Shown: piece after piece, positions 29,471-38,496 of the stretch
Position numbering within the stretch: position 1 is the first letter of the stretch
Layout: the number at the start of each line of letters is the position of its first letter
DNA from: Chthonomonas sp. UBA1950
Lineage (GTDB): Bacteria; Armatimonadota; Fimbriimonadia; Fimbriimonadales; Fimbriimonadaceae
Length of the DNA stretch: 64,000 nt
NCBI GenBank assembly: GCA_002336105.1
Contig: DDEQ01000034.1
Span: 12,492 to 76,491, forward strand
Direction: 5' to 3'
The notes under the pieces: generated by a model
What the model was told of the DNA's origin: nothing
The model's input: the letters and a program-made list of their open reading frames with translations, nothing else
Database searches by the model: none
Program-made: the position numbers and the translations under genes

Positions 29471-31268
29471 GATCAATCGCCTTGCCGGTGGCGTCCGCGG
29501 GCGGAGCCCAGCCCATCCATCTGCACAATGTTGGAGCGATGTCAATCACACGCATGACGGGCAAAGCGTGATTTTGGATTCCTGGCCCTAGAGCGTAAAA
29601 AATCGAATGCATCGTTCGTCGGGTGGGAATAAATCCATGGACGCCTTCACCCCGATTACCTCGAATCATGGTGACAACAGGTTCATTTGCTCGTGATGAA
29701 GGATAGTATCCGTCCGGAAAATCTAGATACAGATCTCCGCCGGCTTCTCCACCGCCACCAAGCTCGAATGCTTCTTCTGCTGTGAGTATTTGAGTGACCA
29801 ACAGCTTCCCTGTTTCGGGATCTTTGGCTTCGCCGAGTGCCTTCCGAGTCTTTGCAATCACTTCATCCCGTTCTGCTGGGGAGACAATTCCACCCTTTCT
29901 ATCAGTCCCATTGACAACAATGGCAAAATCGCTCCAGCCTGGGCAACACACTTTTGTTTTCGTGTAATCGATTCGCCCAGTTTCATCAAGAAATAGTAAG
30001 CCAGCATCGAGAAGTATTCGGTTCACTGAAACCCGCTTGGTGATTCCAGCCATGCCATGGTCGCTGACGAGCGCGAATCCAGTCCCCTTCCCCGCAACCT
30101 TCATCATATCGCCTAGCCAAGCGTCTTGAAGAATGAAAACCTTTTCGTAGTAGGGCAAAATCTTGTTAGCAATCTCGGTCTTATAGAGCGGCGAAGCAGG
30201 ATCCAGAAGCCCCATCCAACAGTGCCCAGCGTTGTCGGACTGAGGAGTGTATTGGAACACGAGGTCTGGCTGATACTTCTTCCAACCATACCGGAACGAA
30301 TGCTTCACCAACTCCATGTCGAACTTGACCGCTTCGACCACTCTTGACTCGGCTGAACCATCACCGCCTTCGTAGATAGGCTTACCCAAGGCACCGGCTT
30401 GGTACGGCCCGAATGGGTCATCGTGGAATCCTCCATATGCCTTCAGATAGTCATAGTTCTCTTGTGCGTTTTGGGTGCCCTTCATGCCAGCGACAGCGCG
30501 AGCGTACAGGATTGACCTTCCTGTTTTCGGGTCCCATGAGAAGAGTCGGAAATACTCGAGACCGACCATCCCGCGACCTTTGACCTGAAATGGCCCAACC
30601 CACTCATCAGCTTTCACCGTAGCCATTCGTTTCAGGGCTTTTCCGTTTGCGTCAATTCCTTTTAAAGATAACCCTGTAGGCCCGGAAATAGCTTCTATAG
30701 TCGTGTCTGAGATTTTGATCGACTTCGTATCAGCAGAGCCCTCTAATGTCGAGAAGTCAAAGACCTTCGGAGAAAAGAATCCGCTTTCAAATCCGCTGAA
30801 CTCAATGTAGTTTTCTTTTTTTCCACCTGAACGAATCAGTCGGGCAACGTCTGCTTCTGGTGGAGCTGATCCCGCGGCGCTAAGGGCGAGAACCTTTTTG
30901 CCTTGCTTCGCAATAGCAACCCATAGAGGCTCAGTCTGATGCTGATTAGCGTTAAATCCGCTTTGTGACTCATCGATATAGTGCTCTGAGCGTGGCAACA
31001 ACGGAGAACTGTTTCCGCTTACACCACTTTTGTTGGGCCAGGTTCCACTAAAGATCGCGAAATGACTCACCGCTGTTTTTGAAGGATAGGTCGGGATGAC
31101 ATAGTCTGCATTCGCGCCTAGAGCTTTCATTCTTGCCACATTCGGAAGTTTTCCTTCTGCCACAAGTCGATCAAGCACCCAATCAGCTCCGGCATCCCAA
31201 CTAACAATAACGAGCTTTGATGGACGAGCAGCCATGAGCCCACCGATCAATAACGAGAGCAACGCCAT
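29454..31268 (-). CDS. Exported alkaline phosphatase superfamily phosphodiesterase/nucleotide pyrophosphatase-like protein
   Basis: 604 residues with a signal peptide (MALLSLLIGGLMAARP). The phosphodiesterase core begins LVIVSWDAGADWVLDRLV (metal Asp), IPTYPSKTAVSHFAIFSGTW (Thr or Ser nucleophile region) and PNKSGVSGN; further metal sites are QSDNAGHCWMGLLD, LVSDHGMAGITKRVSVN and HGFIPTRRTMHSIF. The ending IDIAPTLCRWMGW is typical of this clan (type I phosphodiesterase, PglZ-like). An insertion of about 150 residues replaces part of the standard core. Substrate is unknown, probably nucleotides or phosphoesters in the periplasm. TATAGT lies 6 nt before the start. Confidence 0.87.
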   Translation of the reverse strand: MALLSLLIGGLMAARPSKLVIVSWDAGADWVLDRLVAEGKLPNVARMKALGANADYVIPTYPSKTAVSHFAIFSGTWPNKSGVSGNSSPLLPRSEHYIDESQSGFNANQHQTEPLWVAIAKQGKKVLALSAAGSAPPEADVARLIRSGGKKENYIEFSGFESGFFSPKVFDFSTLEGSADTKSIKISDTTIEAISGPTGLSLKGIDANGKALKRMATVKADEWVGPFQVKGRGMVGLEYFRLFSWDPKTGRSILYARAVAGMKGTQNAQENYDYLKAYGGFHDDPFGPYQAGALGKPIYEGGDGSAESRVVEAVKFDMELVKHSFRYGWKKYQPDLVFQYTPQSDNAGHCWMGLLDPASPLYKTEIANKILPYYEKVFILQDAWLGDMMKVAGKGTGFALVSDHGMAGITKRVSVNRILLDAGLLFLDETGRIDYTKTKVCCPGWSDFAIVVNGTDRKGGIVSPAERDEVIAKTRKALGEAKDPETGKLLVTQILTAEEAFELGGGGEAGGDLYLDFPDGYYPSSRANEPVVTMIRGNRGEGVHGFIPTRRTMHSIFYALGPGIQNHALPVMRVIDIAPTLCRWMGWAPPADATGKAIDLSAKP

Positions 31269-31274
31269 GCCAAA

Positions 31275-31280
31275 ACTATA
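31275..31280 (-). promoter_or_regulatory. TANNNT box (TATAGT) for the phosphodiesterase gene
   Basis: Minus-strand TATAGT ends 6 nt before the ATG at 31268; no Shine-Dalgarno sequence. Confidence 0.45.
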
Positions 31281-31342
31281 GCCTTCCTACTGATCCATTC
31301 AAGCGCTGTTTACGTTAAATCAGATATAAGAATTCAAAGCTC

Positions 31343-32818
31343 ATGATCTTCGCTCCATTTCTACTCATGCTCCAGACATCGACAGCAGACGTCGATTGGG
31401 AGAGTCAGGTGATTTACCAAATCTTCCCAAGGAGTTACCGCGACTCGAACGGTGATCGAGTCGGAGATCTAAATGGAATAAAGTTGGGGTTACCCACCAT
31501 CAAGAAGCTGGGTGCTACGGCGATTCTTCTCAATCCTATCGCTAAAAGCAGGATGTTTCATAACTATTTTCCAGACAACCCCATGGCAGTTGATCCGAAG
31601 TATGGAACGCTGGCGGATTTTCAATCCTTGATCAAGGACGCCCATCAGCAAGGAATCAAAGTATTACTCGATGTGGAGTGCCAGTACATCGCCGATGGAC
31701 ACCCATGGCTAGCCGCCGCCCTCAAGTCGCCTAACGCTCCTGAGATGGCAATGCTAGACGTGAATGGGTTCATTCGCCCGCAAATCCAGTTGCCATGGTA
31801 CGACAAGGCAAAAATCCGCGTCAGCGCTTTGAACTTGAAGAACCCGACTGTTCAAAGCATGATAACGGACGAATTCCGCTTTTGGGCAAAACAAGGTCTT
31901 GACGGGTTTCGGATCGACCACATGATGGACGACCTTGATGATGCTAGGGTACAGACGAACCTCATTCAAGATCTCTGGAATCCGCTGATTACGACCATCA
32001 AAAAAGAGTTTCCATCGACCTACTTCATTGGTGAACAAGCTCACCAAGAGAACCAAGAAGAAACCCAAGCGATACTGACCAACACGCCAACAGACGCCAC
32101 TCTAGGCTATTCCCTTCGAAGCGCTCTGCTGGAGCTAGACAAAGCCAAAATCGAAGCGGCCCTCTCAACTCAGTTTGATCAGATCCCCGACCATAAGGGC
32201 CAAATTACGATACTCGAGAACCACGATACGGACCGATTTGCGTCCACAGTATCAGGCACTTTGAGACAAAACTTAGTCACCGCACTTCTTTTCACTCTTA
32301 AGGGAACTCCTTCGATCTCTGCTGGGCAAGAACTAGGAATGAAAGGCAAGAAAGGCAACTTTGGAAGTGACGGAAATGACATACCGTCGCGCCTAGCTTA
32401 TCGTTGGGGCAAGACACTCGACTTCTCTGGAACCGCCACTTGGTATAAAGGCACCGGCCCTTGGGGGAACACAGATTATTCAGCCGACAACGACAAGCTC
32501 AGCCTTGCCGATCAAGACGGAGTCGCTGGATCCACTTTTGAAGTCACGAAAGAATGGATCGCATTCAGAAAGGCAAATCCAGCTTTCCTACATGGACAGC
32601 AAACGCTATTCGACATCGGTTCGCCAGATGTCCTCGCCTTTTGCCGCACAGACGGTCCTGATAAGTTTTGGGTTCTGGCAAACTTGTCCGGAACGCTTGT
32701 GACAGTAGATTTACCCGCTGACGCTCACCTCAAGCTCGTCAAACCTGCCGCCGGTGACGGAGAACGAAAAACCGCAAGTTTGCCACCCTATGCTATTCAG
32801 GTTTATAAGCAATCCTGA
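31343..32818 (+). CDS. Exported GH13 alpha-amylase family protein
   Basis: 491 residues with a short signal peptide (MIFAPFLLMLQTSTA). The GH13 barrel starts VIYQIFPRSYRDSNGDRVGD; region II is GLDGFRIDHMMDD with nucleophile Asp192, region III FIGEQ with acid/base Glu231, region IV LENHDTDRF with Asp295. Region I is odd: the usual DxxxNH is replaced by LLDVECQYIADGHPW near residues 108-122. The substrate may be an alpha-glucoside or trehalose-type sugar (oligo-1,6-glucosidase subfamily look). A C-terminal beta domain ends the protein. It is divergent from the phosphodiesterase gene. Confidence 0.9.
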   Translation: MIFAPFLLMLQTSTADVDWESQVIYQIFPRSYRDSNGDRVGDLNGIKLGLPTIKKLGATAILLNPIAKSRMFHNYFPDNPMAVDPKYGTLADFQSLIKDAHQQGIKVLLDVECQYIADGHPWLAAALKSPNAPEMAMLDVNGFIRPQIQLPWYDKAKIRVSALNLKNPTVQSMITDEFRFWAKQGLDGFRIDHMMDDLDDARVQTNLIQDLWNPLITTIKKEFPSTYFIGEQAHQENQEETQAILTNTPTDATLGYSLRSALLELDKAKIEAALSTQFDQIPDHKGQITILENHDTDRFASTVSGTLRQNLVTALLFTLKGTPSISAGQELGMKGKKGNFGSDGNDIPSRLAYRWGKTLDFSGTATWYKGTGPWGNTDYSADNDKLSLADQDGVAGSTFEVTKEWIAFRKANPAFLHGQQTLFDIGSPDVLAFCRTDGPDKFWVLANLSGTLVTVDLPADAHLKLVKPAAGDGERKTASLPPYAIQVYKQS

Positions 32819-32847
32819 TCGGTTTGGGGACAGCCGAAGACGCATGG

Positions 32848-32853
32848 TACCCT
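32848..32853 (+). promoter_or_regulatory. TANNNT box (TACCCT) for the aldehyde dehydrogenase
   Basis: GGTACCCT ends 7 nt before the ATG at 32861; TTGGGG lies 18 bp upstream (32824-32829). Confidence 0.45.
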
Positions 32854-32860
32854 TAAGGGC

Positions 32861-34357
32861 ATGTCCCCCATTTCGGCGCGCAACTACATTAACGGTGAGT
32901 GGCGAGCTGTCCAAAACACATTCGAAAGCACTAACCCAGCTGATCGACGAGAGATCGTCGGCACTGCCCCAGCAAGCACAATAGACGAGGTTAACCAAGC
33001 GGTTGCGTCTGCTGCCGAAGCATTTAAGACTTGGCGAGAATTGAGCTGGGTTCAGCGAGCAGAAATCATCGACCGTTTCGCGCAACTTCTTAAACGCGAG
33101 GTCGAAAATTTGGGGGTGTTGTGTACCCGCGAATGCGGTAAAGCGCTCAACGAAGGTCGTGCGGAAGCTGTCGAAGCCCTCCACATGGCTCAATACGTCG
33201 CTGGACTCGGACGCATGCCAACTGGATTTACAATTAGCAGCGAGATCCCAGCCAAAGATGCATTCATTCTGAGAAAACCGAAGGGCGTCGTTGCTTGCAT
33301 CACCCCATGGAACTTCCCTCTTGCGGTCCCGCTTTGGGTTCTTCTCCCGTCTCTTCTCGTTGGAAATACCGTCGTTTACAAACCAGCCGAGCAAACCCCC
33401 ATTTGCGGACACAAAATGATGGAATTGTTTGTGGAGGCTGGCTTCCCGGCTGGTGTCGTCAACATCATTCATGGCGACGGTCCGACGGTTGGCGATCCGC
33501 TTGTTAAGCATAAGGATGTAGCGGTCATCCTTTTCACTGGGTCTCGAGCAGTTGGCAAATATATCCAGCAGACCGCCGCCGGTGATCTATACAAGTTCGT
33601 TGCCACCGAGCTTGGCGGCAAAAACGGAACGATTGTCCTTGAAGACGCCGATATTGATTTGGCTGTCAATGCTTGCGTTCTTGGTGCATTCAAGACTGCT
33701 GGCCAGCGTTGTGTAAGCACCAGTCGAGTCATTATTGATCGAAAGATCGAACCCGAATTCACCAAGCGATTCCTCGAAAAGGTAAGCCGAATCAAGATCG
33801 GGAATGGGATCAATGAAGATGTCTTTATGGGTCCGTTAATCGAAGCAAGCGGTCTAGAAAAGTGGAAAGTTCATAACGCTAAAGCAATCGAAGAAGGAGC
33901 CGAAATTCTGGTAGAGGGCAAGGAACTTACCGATGGGTTGTATGCACATGGATCCTACGCTTCTCCGTTTGTTTACCGCTTCAACGAATACAAGAAGAAC
34001 ACCTTCTGCCTTCGAGAGGAAGCCTTCAGCCCACACCTAGCGATCATCGGTGTTAGCGGGATGGAAGAGGCGGTCGAAGTCTACAACGACACAGATTACG
34101 GGCTTAGCATGGCTGTTATAACAGAAGATTTCCGAAAGTGGAGATGGGTCCGTGACCATGCCGACTACGGCCTTGGATATGTCAACTTGCCCTCCATCGG
34201 AGCCGAAGTTCATCTTCCCTTCGGTGGCGTCAAGTCAAGCGGTAACGGCCACCCAGGCGCTGAAGGAATTATCGAGTCGGTTACTCACAGGGTCGCCTTC
34301 ACGGTAAACCACGGCAAAGAGATCGTCATGGCCCAAGGGCTGACCACTACTGTCTAG
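32861..34357 (+). CDS. NAD(P)-dependent aldehyde dehydrogenase
   Basis: 498 residues, standard ALDH length. It carries the Rossmann loop in ILFTGSRAVGKYIQQ, catalytic Glu in VATELGGKNGTIVLE, catalytic Cys in FKTAGQRCVSTSR, the PWNFPLAVPLW block, and VNLPSIGAEVHLPFGGVKSSG near the end. The N-terminus ISARNYINGEWRA is typical. The subgroup (long-chain, piperideine-6-carboxylate or semialdehyde type) cannot be fixed from sequence. It is apparently monocistronic with a leaderless-type TACCCT box and ends at the shared hairpin with flhA. Confidence 0.93.
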   Translation: MSPISARNYINGEWRAVQNTFESTNPADRREIVGTAPASTIDEVNQAVASAAEAFKTWRELSWVQRAEIIDRFAQLLKREVENLGVLCTRECGKALNEGRAEAVEALHMAQYVAGLGRMPTGFTISSEIPAKDAFILRKPKGVVACITPWNFPLAVPLWVLLPSLLVGNTVVYKPAEQTPICGHKMMELFVEAGFPAGVVNIIHGDGPTVGDPLVKHKDVAVILFTGSRAVGKYIQQTAAGDLYKFVATELGGKNGTIVLEDADIDLAVNACVLGAFKTAGQRCVSTSRVIIDRKIEPEFTKRFLEKVSRIKIGNGINEDVFMGPLIEASGLEKWKVHNAKAIEEGAEILVEGKELTDGLYAHGSYASPFVYRFNEYKKNTFCLREEAFSPHLAIIGVSGMEEAVEVYNDTDYGLSMAVITEDFRKWRWVRDHADYGLGYVNLPSIGAEVHLPFGGVKSSGNGHPGAEGIIESVTHRVAFTVNHGKEIVMAQGLTTTV

Positions 34358-34367
34358 TGAAGACCAG

Positions 34368-34402
34368 ATCAGAACCGAGCCTAACGCCTCGGTTCTGATT
34401 TT
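34368..34402 (+). terminator. Hairpin terminator between convergent ALDH and flhA genes
   Basis: A perfect 12-bp stem (ATCAGAACCGAG / CTCGGTTCTGAT, 34368-34379 and 34388-34399) with an 8-nt loop and short T tail. It could serve both strands, though T runs are short. Confidence 0.75.
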
Positions 34403-36484
34403 CTAGGCAGCTTTCACCTGTCCAACAAATTCGACATCGGCGTTAGCGGCCACCTCGTTATACGCGAGCACACTCAATCCAGGGAAGAATCGTTCGATTA
34501 GTCTTTTCAGCGGAAGCCGCAACTGGGTGCTACAGAGCAAAACCGCTTGATTGCCAGTCGCGACAGAGTTATCCAGCTGTTCGTGTATTTTCTCTACTAA
34601 CGAATTCTGAACGTTTGGCTCTAGCGCTAACGAACTCCCGTAATTCGTCACGCTAATCGATTCTACAAGTTGTCGCTCTAAAGAAGGGTCGAGGGTGACA
34701 CAGCAGAGCCGATTCGTATCGTCAATGTACTGACGGGTAATCGTGCGGTTAATCGCCGACCGAACCAACTCTCCCAATTGGGACGTATCTTTCACCCGTC
34801 CTGCATAGTCAGCCATCGTCTCCATGATCGTCACCATGTCGCGAATGGGAACTCTTTCACGCAAAAGATGCTGGAGCACCTTCTGAATATCGCCAATTTG
34901 CATCGCACCGGTTAAGTCAGTCACGGCTTGGGCATTGATCGATTTAGCATTTTCGACAAGTTGATGGACATCTTGTCTCGAAAGAAGTTCGGCTGCGTTT
35001 TGCTTGACGACTTCTGCAAGGTGCGTAGAGATGACTGCGCTCGGCTCGATCACCGTATACCCTGCTCGCTCTGCCGATTCCTTGTGCTGCGGCTCGATCC
35101 AAAGTGCGTCCAAATTGAAAACTGGATCTTTCGCCGCAAGGCCCGGAACAGTGTAAAGCAACGCTCCGCTGTTGACGGCAAGGGCCATGCCAGGCATACA
35201 GGTCGTTCTCGCTATCTCTTCGCCTCGGATTTTAATAAGGTATTCATTCGGAGTGAGGTTATAGGAATCTCGAATCCGAACGGTCGGCATAACGAAGCCA
35301 AGTTCGAGGGCGATTTGACGCCTTGTCGCAGTGATTCTTTCAGTCAGATCGCCGCCTATTCGGGCATCAACCAACTTTGTTAAACCATATCCGACTTCGA
35401 TCTCTATTGCGTCAACGTTAAGTAGCGGAAGAACGGATTCTGGCCCTGCTGGAGTAGCCGGTGCTTGTGCCGCTTCTTTCTTTTTTTTGTCTTCTGCTAT
35501 TTTCTTTTCTGGTTCCAGCAGATCTCCGATGTTCGGTGCCTTTGCGAGAAACCGATATAGACCAAAACAAATTCCCGAGGCGCCAAGAAATATCGTCGCC
35601 GGGAACCCTGGTATAAGCGCCATCACGGCTAGAGCTGCTCCTGCCACTCCAATTGCTTTGGGTTGGTTTAGGATCTGAGTTGCGACCTCGTTACCCATGC
35701 TCCGGTCTTGCCCGGCACGAGTTACCATCAAACCACTTGCCGTTGAGATTAGGAGCGCTGGAAGCTGAGAAGTCAAGCCCTCACCAACCGACATCAGCGA
35801 AAACGTTTTGAGGATCGTCATCGCATCGCCAGTGTTTCGCATCATTCCAACAATGAAGCCTGCGACGATATTAACTGCGATAATGAGGATAGCTGCGACG
35901 GCGTCACCTTTGACGAATTTACTGGCACCATCCATCGCGCCGTAGAAATCGGCTTCCTTTTTAATGGCGGCACGTCGATTTCGTGCTCCTTCTTCATCGA
36001 TTAGTCCAGCTGCCAAGTCCGCGTCAATGGCCATCTGCTTGCCTGGCAAAGCATCTAGGGTAAATCGAGCAACAACTTCAGACACGCGTCCGGCACCATG
36101 CGTGATAACCATGAACTGGACAATGACAAGAATGAGGAACGCAACGAATCCAACAACGGCATCGCCACCCATGACGAAGTCACCGAACGTTTGAATAACG
36201 TGCCCTGCTTGGCCAGTTCCAAGAATGAGCTTTGTGGCAGCGATACTTAGCGCAAGCCTAAACAGAGTTGTGATTAGCAGGACCGAAGGAAACGCACTGA
36301 ACTCTACTGGGTCCTTTACGTTTACGGCCATTAGGAGAATCATCACCGACATGGCCATGGCGACGACTAGTCCAGTGTCTAACGCCCAGTGCGGAAGCGG
36401 CATGAGTAGCATGCCAACCACGAGCAACAAACCTGCGCCGACAAGAAGATCTGTGTGCTTGAGAATCTTCGAAAGTGCGTTCAT
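34403..36484 (-). CDS. flhA: Flagellar biosynthesis protein FlhA
   Basis: About 693 residues. FlhA is the main gate of the flagellar type III export apparatus. Eight membrane segments fill residues 1-310; the FHIPEP signature is visible as GRVSEVVARFTLDALPGKQM then AIDADLAAGLIDEEGARNRR. The cytoplasmic domain has VGYGLTKLVDARIGGDLTER, IRDSYNLTPNEYLIKIRGEEI, the block HLAEVVKQNAAELLSRQDV and CSTQLRLPLKRLIERFFPGLSVLAYNE. The ATG at 36484 (MNALSKIL) is preferred over one 30 nt upstream because it matches the family start. It is isolated from other flagellar genes in the window, so the flagellar regulon is scattered. Confidence 0.96.
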   Translation of the reverse strand: MNALSKILKHTDLLVGAGLLLVVGMLLMPLPHWALDTGLVVAMAMSVMILLMAVNVKDPVEFSAFPSVLLITTLFRLALSIAATKLILGTGQAGHVIQTFGDFVMGGDAVVGFVAFLILVIVQFMVITHGAGRVSEVVARFTLDALPGKQMAIDADLAAGLIDEEGARNRRAAIKKEADFYGAMDGASKFVKGDAVAAILIIAVNIVAGFIVGMMRNTGDAMTILKTFSLMSVGEGLTSQLPALLISTASGLMVTRAGQDRSMGNEVATQILNQPKAIGVAGAALAVMALIPGFPATIFLGASGICFGLYRFLAKAPNIGDLLEPEKKIAEDKKKKEAAQAPATPAGPESVLPLLNVDAIEIEVGYGLTKLVDARIGGDLTERITATRRQIALELGFVMPTVRIRDSYNLTPNEYLIKIRGEEIARTTCMPGMALAVNSGALLYTVPGLAAKDPVFNLDALWIEPQHKESAERAGYTVIEPSAVISTHLAEVVKQNAAELLSRQDVHQLVENAKSINAQAVTDLTGAMQIGDIQKVLQHLLRERVPIRDMVTIMETMADYAGRVKDTSQLGELVRSAINRTITRQYIDDTNRLCCVTLDPSLERQLVESISVTNYGSSLALEPNVQNSLVEKIHEQLDNSVATGNQAVLLCSTQLRLPLKRLIERFFPGLSVLAYNEVAANADVEFVGQVKAA

Positions 36485-36578
36485 GCCAACCAACAAGCCG
36501 GAATACCGGCACATCGGTGATCATCGGCATTTTTGCGGAGTTCTTGATGAAGAACCTCAGAAAAAGTCCTGTTTTTCT

Positions 36579-36606
36579 TTGAACTTTATCGTAACCTCGC
36601 TACACT
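36579..36606 (+). promoter_or_regulatory. Sigma-70-like promoter of the TPR gene
   Basis: TTGAAC (36579-36584) and TACACT (36601-36606) are 16 bp apart and 30 nt before the ATG at 36637, which has GGGGA as ribosome binding site. Confidence 0.5.
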
Positions 36607-36636
36607 TTATCTGTCGTAGTTTCTGGGGACCCAACA

Positions 36637-37152
36637 ATGAATGATTTCGGGGTATTCGAAGCAATGCAAAAGGGAGACTGGGACGGTGCCATCACCGCCT
36701 GCCAGAAGGCCCTCTTAGCGCAACCTACAAACGCTAAATGGCACGGCTATTTGGGCCTATGTCATTTCAAAAAGAATCAGTTTGACAAGGCAGTCGATCC
36801 TTTGCGCAGGGCCATCTTGCTAGACCCAGAGTTCGTCGATGCAGGCACAAAACTCGCACAAGCTTTCGATCGGTTAGGCCGATATGTAGAAGCTCATCAG
36901 ACCGCTGAAGAATTTCTGCGCCTAAAACCAAGCGATCGAACCCTTCAGGGACTCGTTTATCAGCTTCAAGATCATCGCGACAAAGCTCAGACCGCAGACT
37001 GGGAACGAACCAGAAGACTTGACCATGTTCAAGTCCGACTGGCAAGCGAAGACGGCGAGTCTTATGTCATGAAGACAGAGACAGAAGCAAAAGAAATGCC
37101 GGACAAGGCGGTGATACACTTTCGCCCCGTACCGGCAGACGGCCTCATCTGA
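36637..37152 (+). CDS. Tetratricopeptide repeat protein
   Basis: 171 residues. Three tetratricopeptide units are visible: residues 6-33 (AMQKGDWDGAITACQKALLAQP), 35-68 (GYLGLCHFKKNQFDKAVDPL and AILLDPE) and 69-102 (KLAQAFDRLGRYVEAHQTAE). The C-terminal 60 residues are acidic and carry no known domain. No signal peptide. It is divergent from flhA and lies between the flagellar gene and serA. Its partner is unknown. A good promoter and GGGGA support the start. Confidence 0.85.
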   Translation: MNDFGVFEAMQKGDWDGAITACQKALLAQPTNAKWHGYLGLCHFKKNQFDKAVDPLRRAILLDPEFVDAGTKLAQAFDRLGRYVEAHQTAEEFLRLKPSDRTLQGLVYQLQDHRDKAQTADWERTRRLDHVQVRLASEDGESYVMKTETEAKEMPDKAVIHFRPVPADGLI

Positions 37153-37157
37153 AGAGT

Positions 37158-38357
37158 CTAAAGACTGAAAACGCTAGCATCGAACACACACTCGTGAAGC
37201 TTCATGTTCATGAGTGATTGAATGCTGGGCTCTTTATCAATACTGATTTGAGCGATCGCTGCTTGAGCGCCACCAAGGATGATGTTCTCCATCTCCTGTA
37301 CGTTTACGCCTTCATCTCTCAACACGCTCAGTACATGAGCCAAAACGCCTACTCGGTCAAGGTGTCGGACAACCAGCAAGTGAGTAGCCTTTTCTGCTCG
37401 TTTGATGTTGACAACGTTCGGGGCTGTACCCTGAGTCTTGTATTCGCGAACGATGCGCACAACCTCAGCGGCAATGGCTTCTTGCGCTTGCTCAGTGCTT
37501 GCGCCAATGTGATGAGTTGCGAAGACTCCCGGATGATTTTGAATTGGCCCCTCGTAAGTGCCGGTGCCACCAGCAGGCTCACCCTCAAAGACGTCTAAAC
37601 CTGCTCGAATGCCTTTGTTTTCGACCGCATCAAGAAGTGCTTTCTGATCCACCACTTCTGCACGAGACGTGTTGATGAAGATACTTCCTGGTCGCATTTT
37701 GGCGAAGAAGTCGGCATTGAGGAGCCCCTTCGTTTGTGGGGTTAGAGCGACATGAACTGAAACGACGTCGGACAGGAATGCAACTTCCTCTGGCGTTTCA
37801 GCTCTACCTATTCCCAATGCGGCAGCAACGTCCGGAGTCATCCAGCGCGATTGAGCTACGACGGACATTCCAAACGCTTTGGCTCGAACGATCATCTCTT
37901 GGCTGATCTTGCCCATGCCGATTAAGCCTAAGGTTCTTCCGTAAAGGCCTCTTGCTTCGCTGAACTCTTTCTTGTTCCATTTGCCTTCGTTCAGCTGAAT
38001 AACGTTTTCTGGAATTCTTCGGTCGCAAGAAATAATTAAGCCAAATGCAAGTTCGGCAACAGCTTGCGAATTCTTGCCAGGACAGTTGGTGACAAGGATT
38101 CCTTGTCGGCTCGCGGCATCAACATCAATCGTGTTGTATCCGGCGCCTGCCCGAATAATCACTCCAAGCGACGATCCTTCGATCATCGGGGCAGTCACCT
38201 TTGTCGAGCGAACGACTAAAATTCGAGCACTAGTCTCTTTAATTCGTGCTTCTAGAGCCGCATCTTTGAGATCTGGCTCATAAATAACTTCAACATTAAG
38301 GCTTTTAAGCCCTTCAAGACCACTCTTTTCAAACTTATCCGCGATAAGCACCTTCAT
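37158..38357 (-). CDS. serA: D-3-phosphoglycerate dehydrogenase
   Basis: 399 residues from the ATG at 38357 (MKVLIADKFEKSG); an in-frame ATG 36 nt upstream adds an unlikely leader. SerA starts serine synthesis by oxidising 3-phosphoglycerate. The catalytic domain has RAGAGYNTIDVDAASRQGI, NCPGKNSQAVAELAFGLI, the Rossmann motif GLIGMGKISQEM, FINTSRAEVVDQKAL, GLDVFEGEPA and HHIGASTEQAQE with the catalytic His. A C-terminal ACT-like domain (LVVRHLDRVGVLAHVLSVL, VNVQEMENIILGGAQA) probably senses serine. TAACCT lies 7 nt before the start. Confidence 0.94.
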   Translation of the reverse strand: MKVLIADKFEKSGLEGLKSLNVEVIYEPDLKDAALEARIKETSARILVVRSTKVTAPMIEGSSLGVIIRAGAGYNTIDVDAASRQGILVTNCPGKNSQAVAELAFGLIISCDRRIPENVIQLNEGKWNKKEFSEARGLYGRTLGLIGMGKISQEMIVRAKAFGMSVVAQSRWMTPDVAAALGIGRAETPEEVAFLSDVVSVHVALTPQTKGLLNADFFAKMRPGSIFINTSRAEVVDQKALLDAVENKGIRAGLDVFEGEPAGGTGTYEGPIQNHPGVFATHHIGASTEQAQEAIAAEVVRIVREYKTQGTAPNVVNIKRAEKATHLLVVRHLDRVGVLAHVLSVLRDEGVNVQEMENIILGGAQAAIAQISIDKEPSIQSLMNMKLHECVFDASVFSL

Positions 38358-38364
38358 AACTACT

Positions 38365-38370
38365 AGGTTA
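38365..38370 (-). promoter_or_regulatory. TANNNT box (TAACCT) for serA
   Basis: Minus-strand GGTAACCT ends 7 nt before the ATG at 38357; no Shine-Dalgarno sequence. Confidence 0.45.
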
Positions 38371-38403
38371 CCGCCCCGCAGACTGAGTATCATATTAAGA
38401 CGC

Positions 38404-38490
38404 GCCGCAGTGGTGGAATGGTAGACGCGTCCGACTCAAAATCGGATGTCCCGAAAAGACGTGTGAGTTCGAGTCTCACCTGCGGCACCA
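38404..38490 (+). tRNA. tRNA-Leu (anticodon CAA, reads TTG)
   Basis: Complete cloverleaf with encoded CCA: acceptor arm GCCGCAG / CTGCGGC, D arm with GGTGG and GGTAGACGC, anticodon stem TCCGA / TCGGA with loop CTCAAAA giving anticodon CAA at 38437-38439, a long variable arm (class II) and T arm GTGAG TTCGAGT CTCAC. The discriminator is A at 38487. The class II variable arm and CAA anticodon define tRNA-Leu. A CCCTTTTT follows and may end transcription. Confidence 0.96.
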
Positions 38491-38496
38491 CCCTTT

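Noticed and set aside
32711..33511. Long open frame (266 codons) on the minus strand across the GH13 and ALDH genes
   Set aside because: It overlaps two well supported genes on the other strand, has biased composition and no start signal; a shadow frame.
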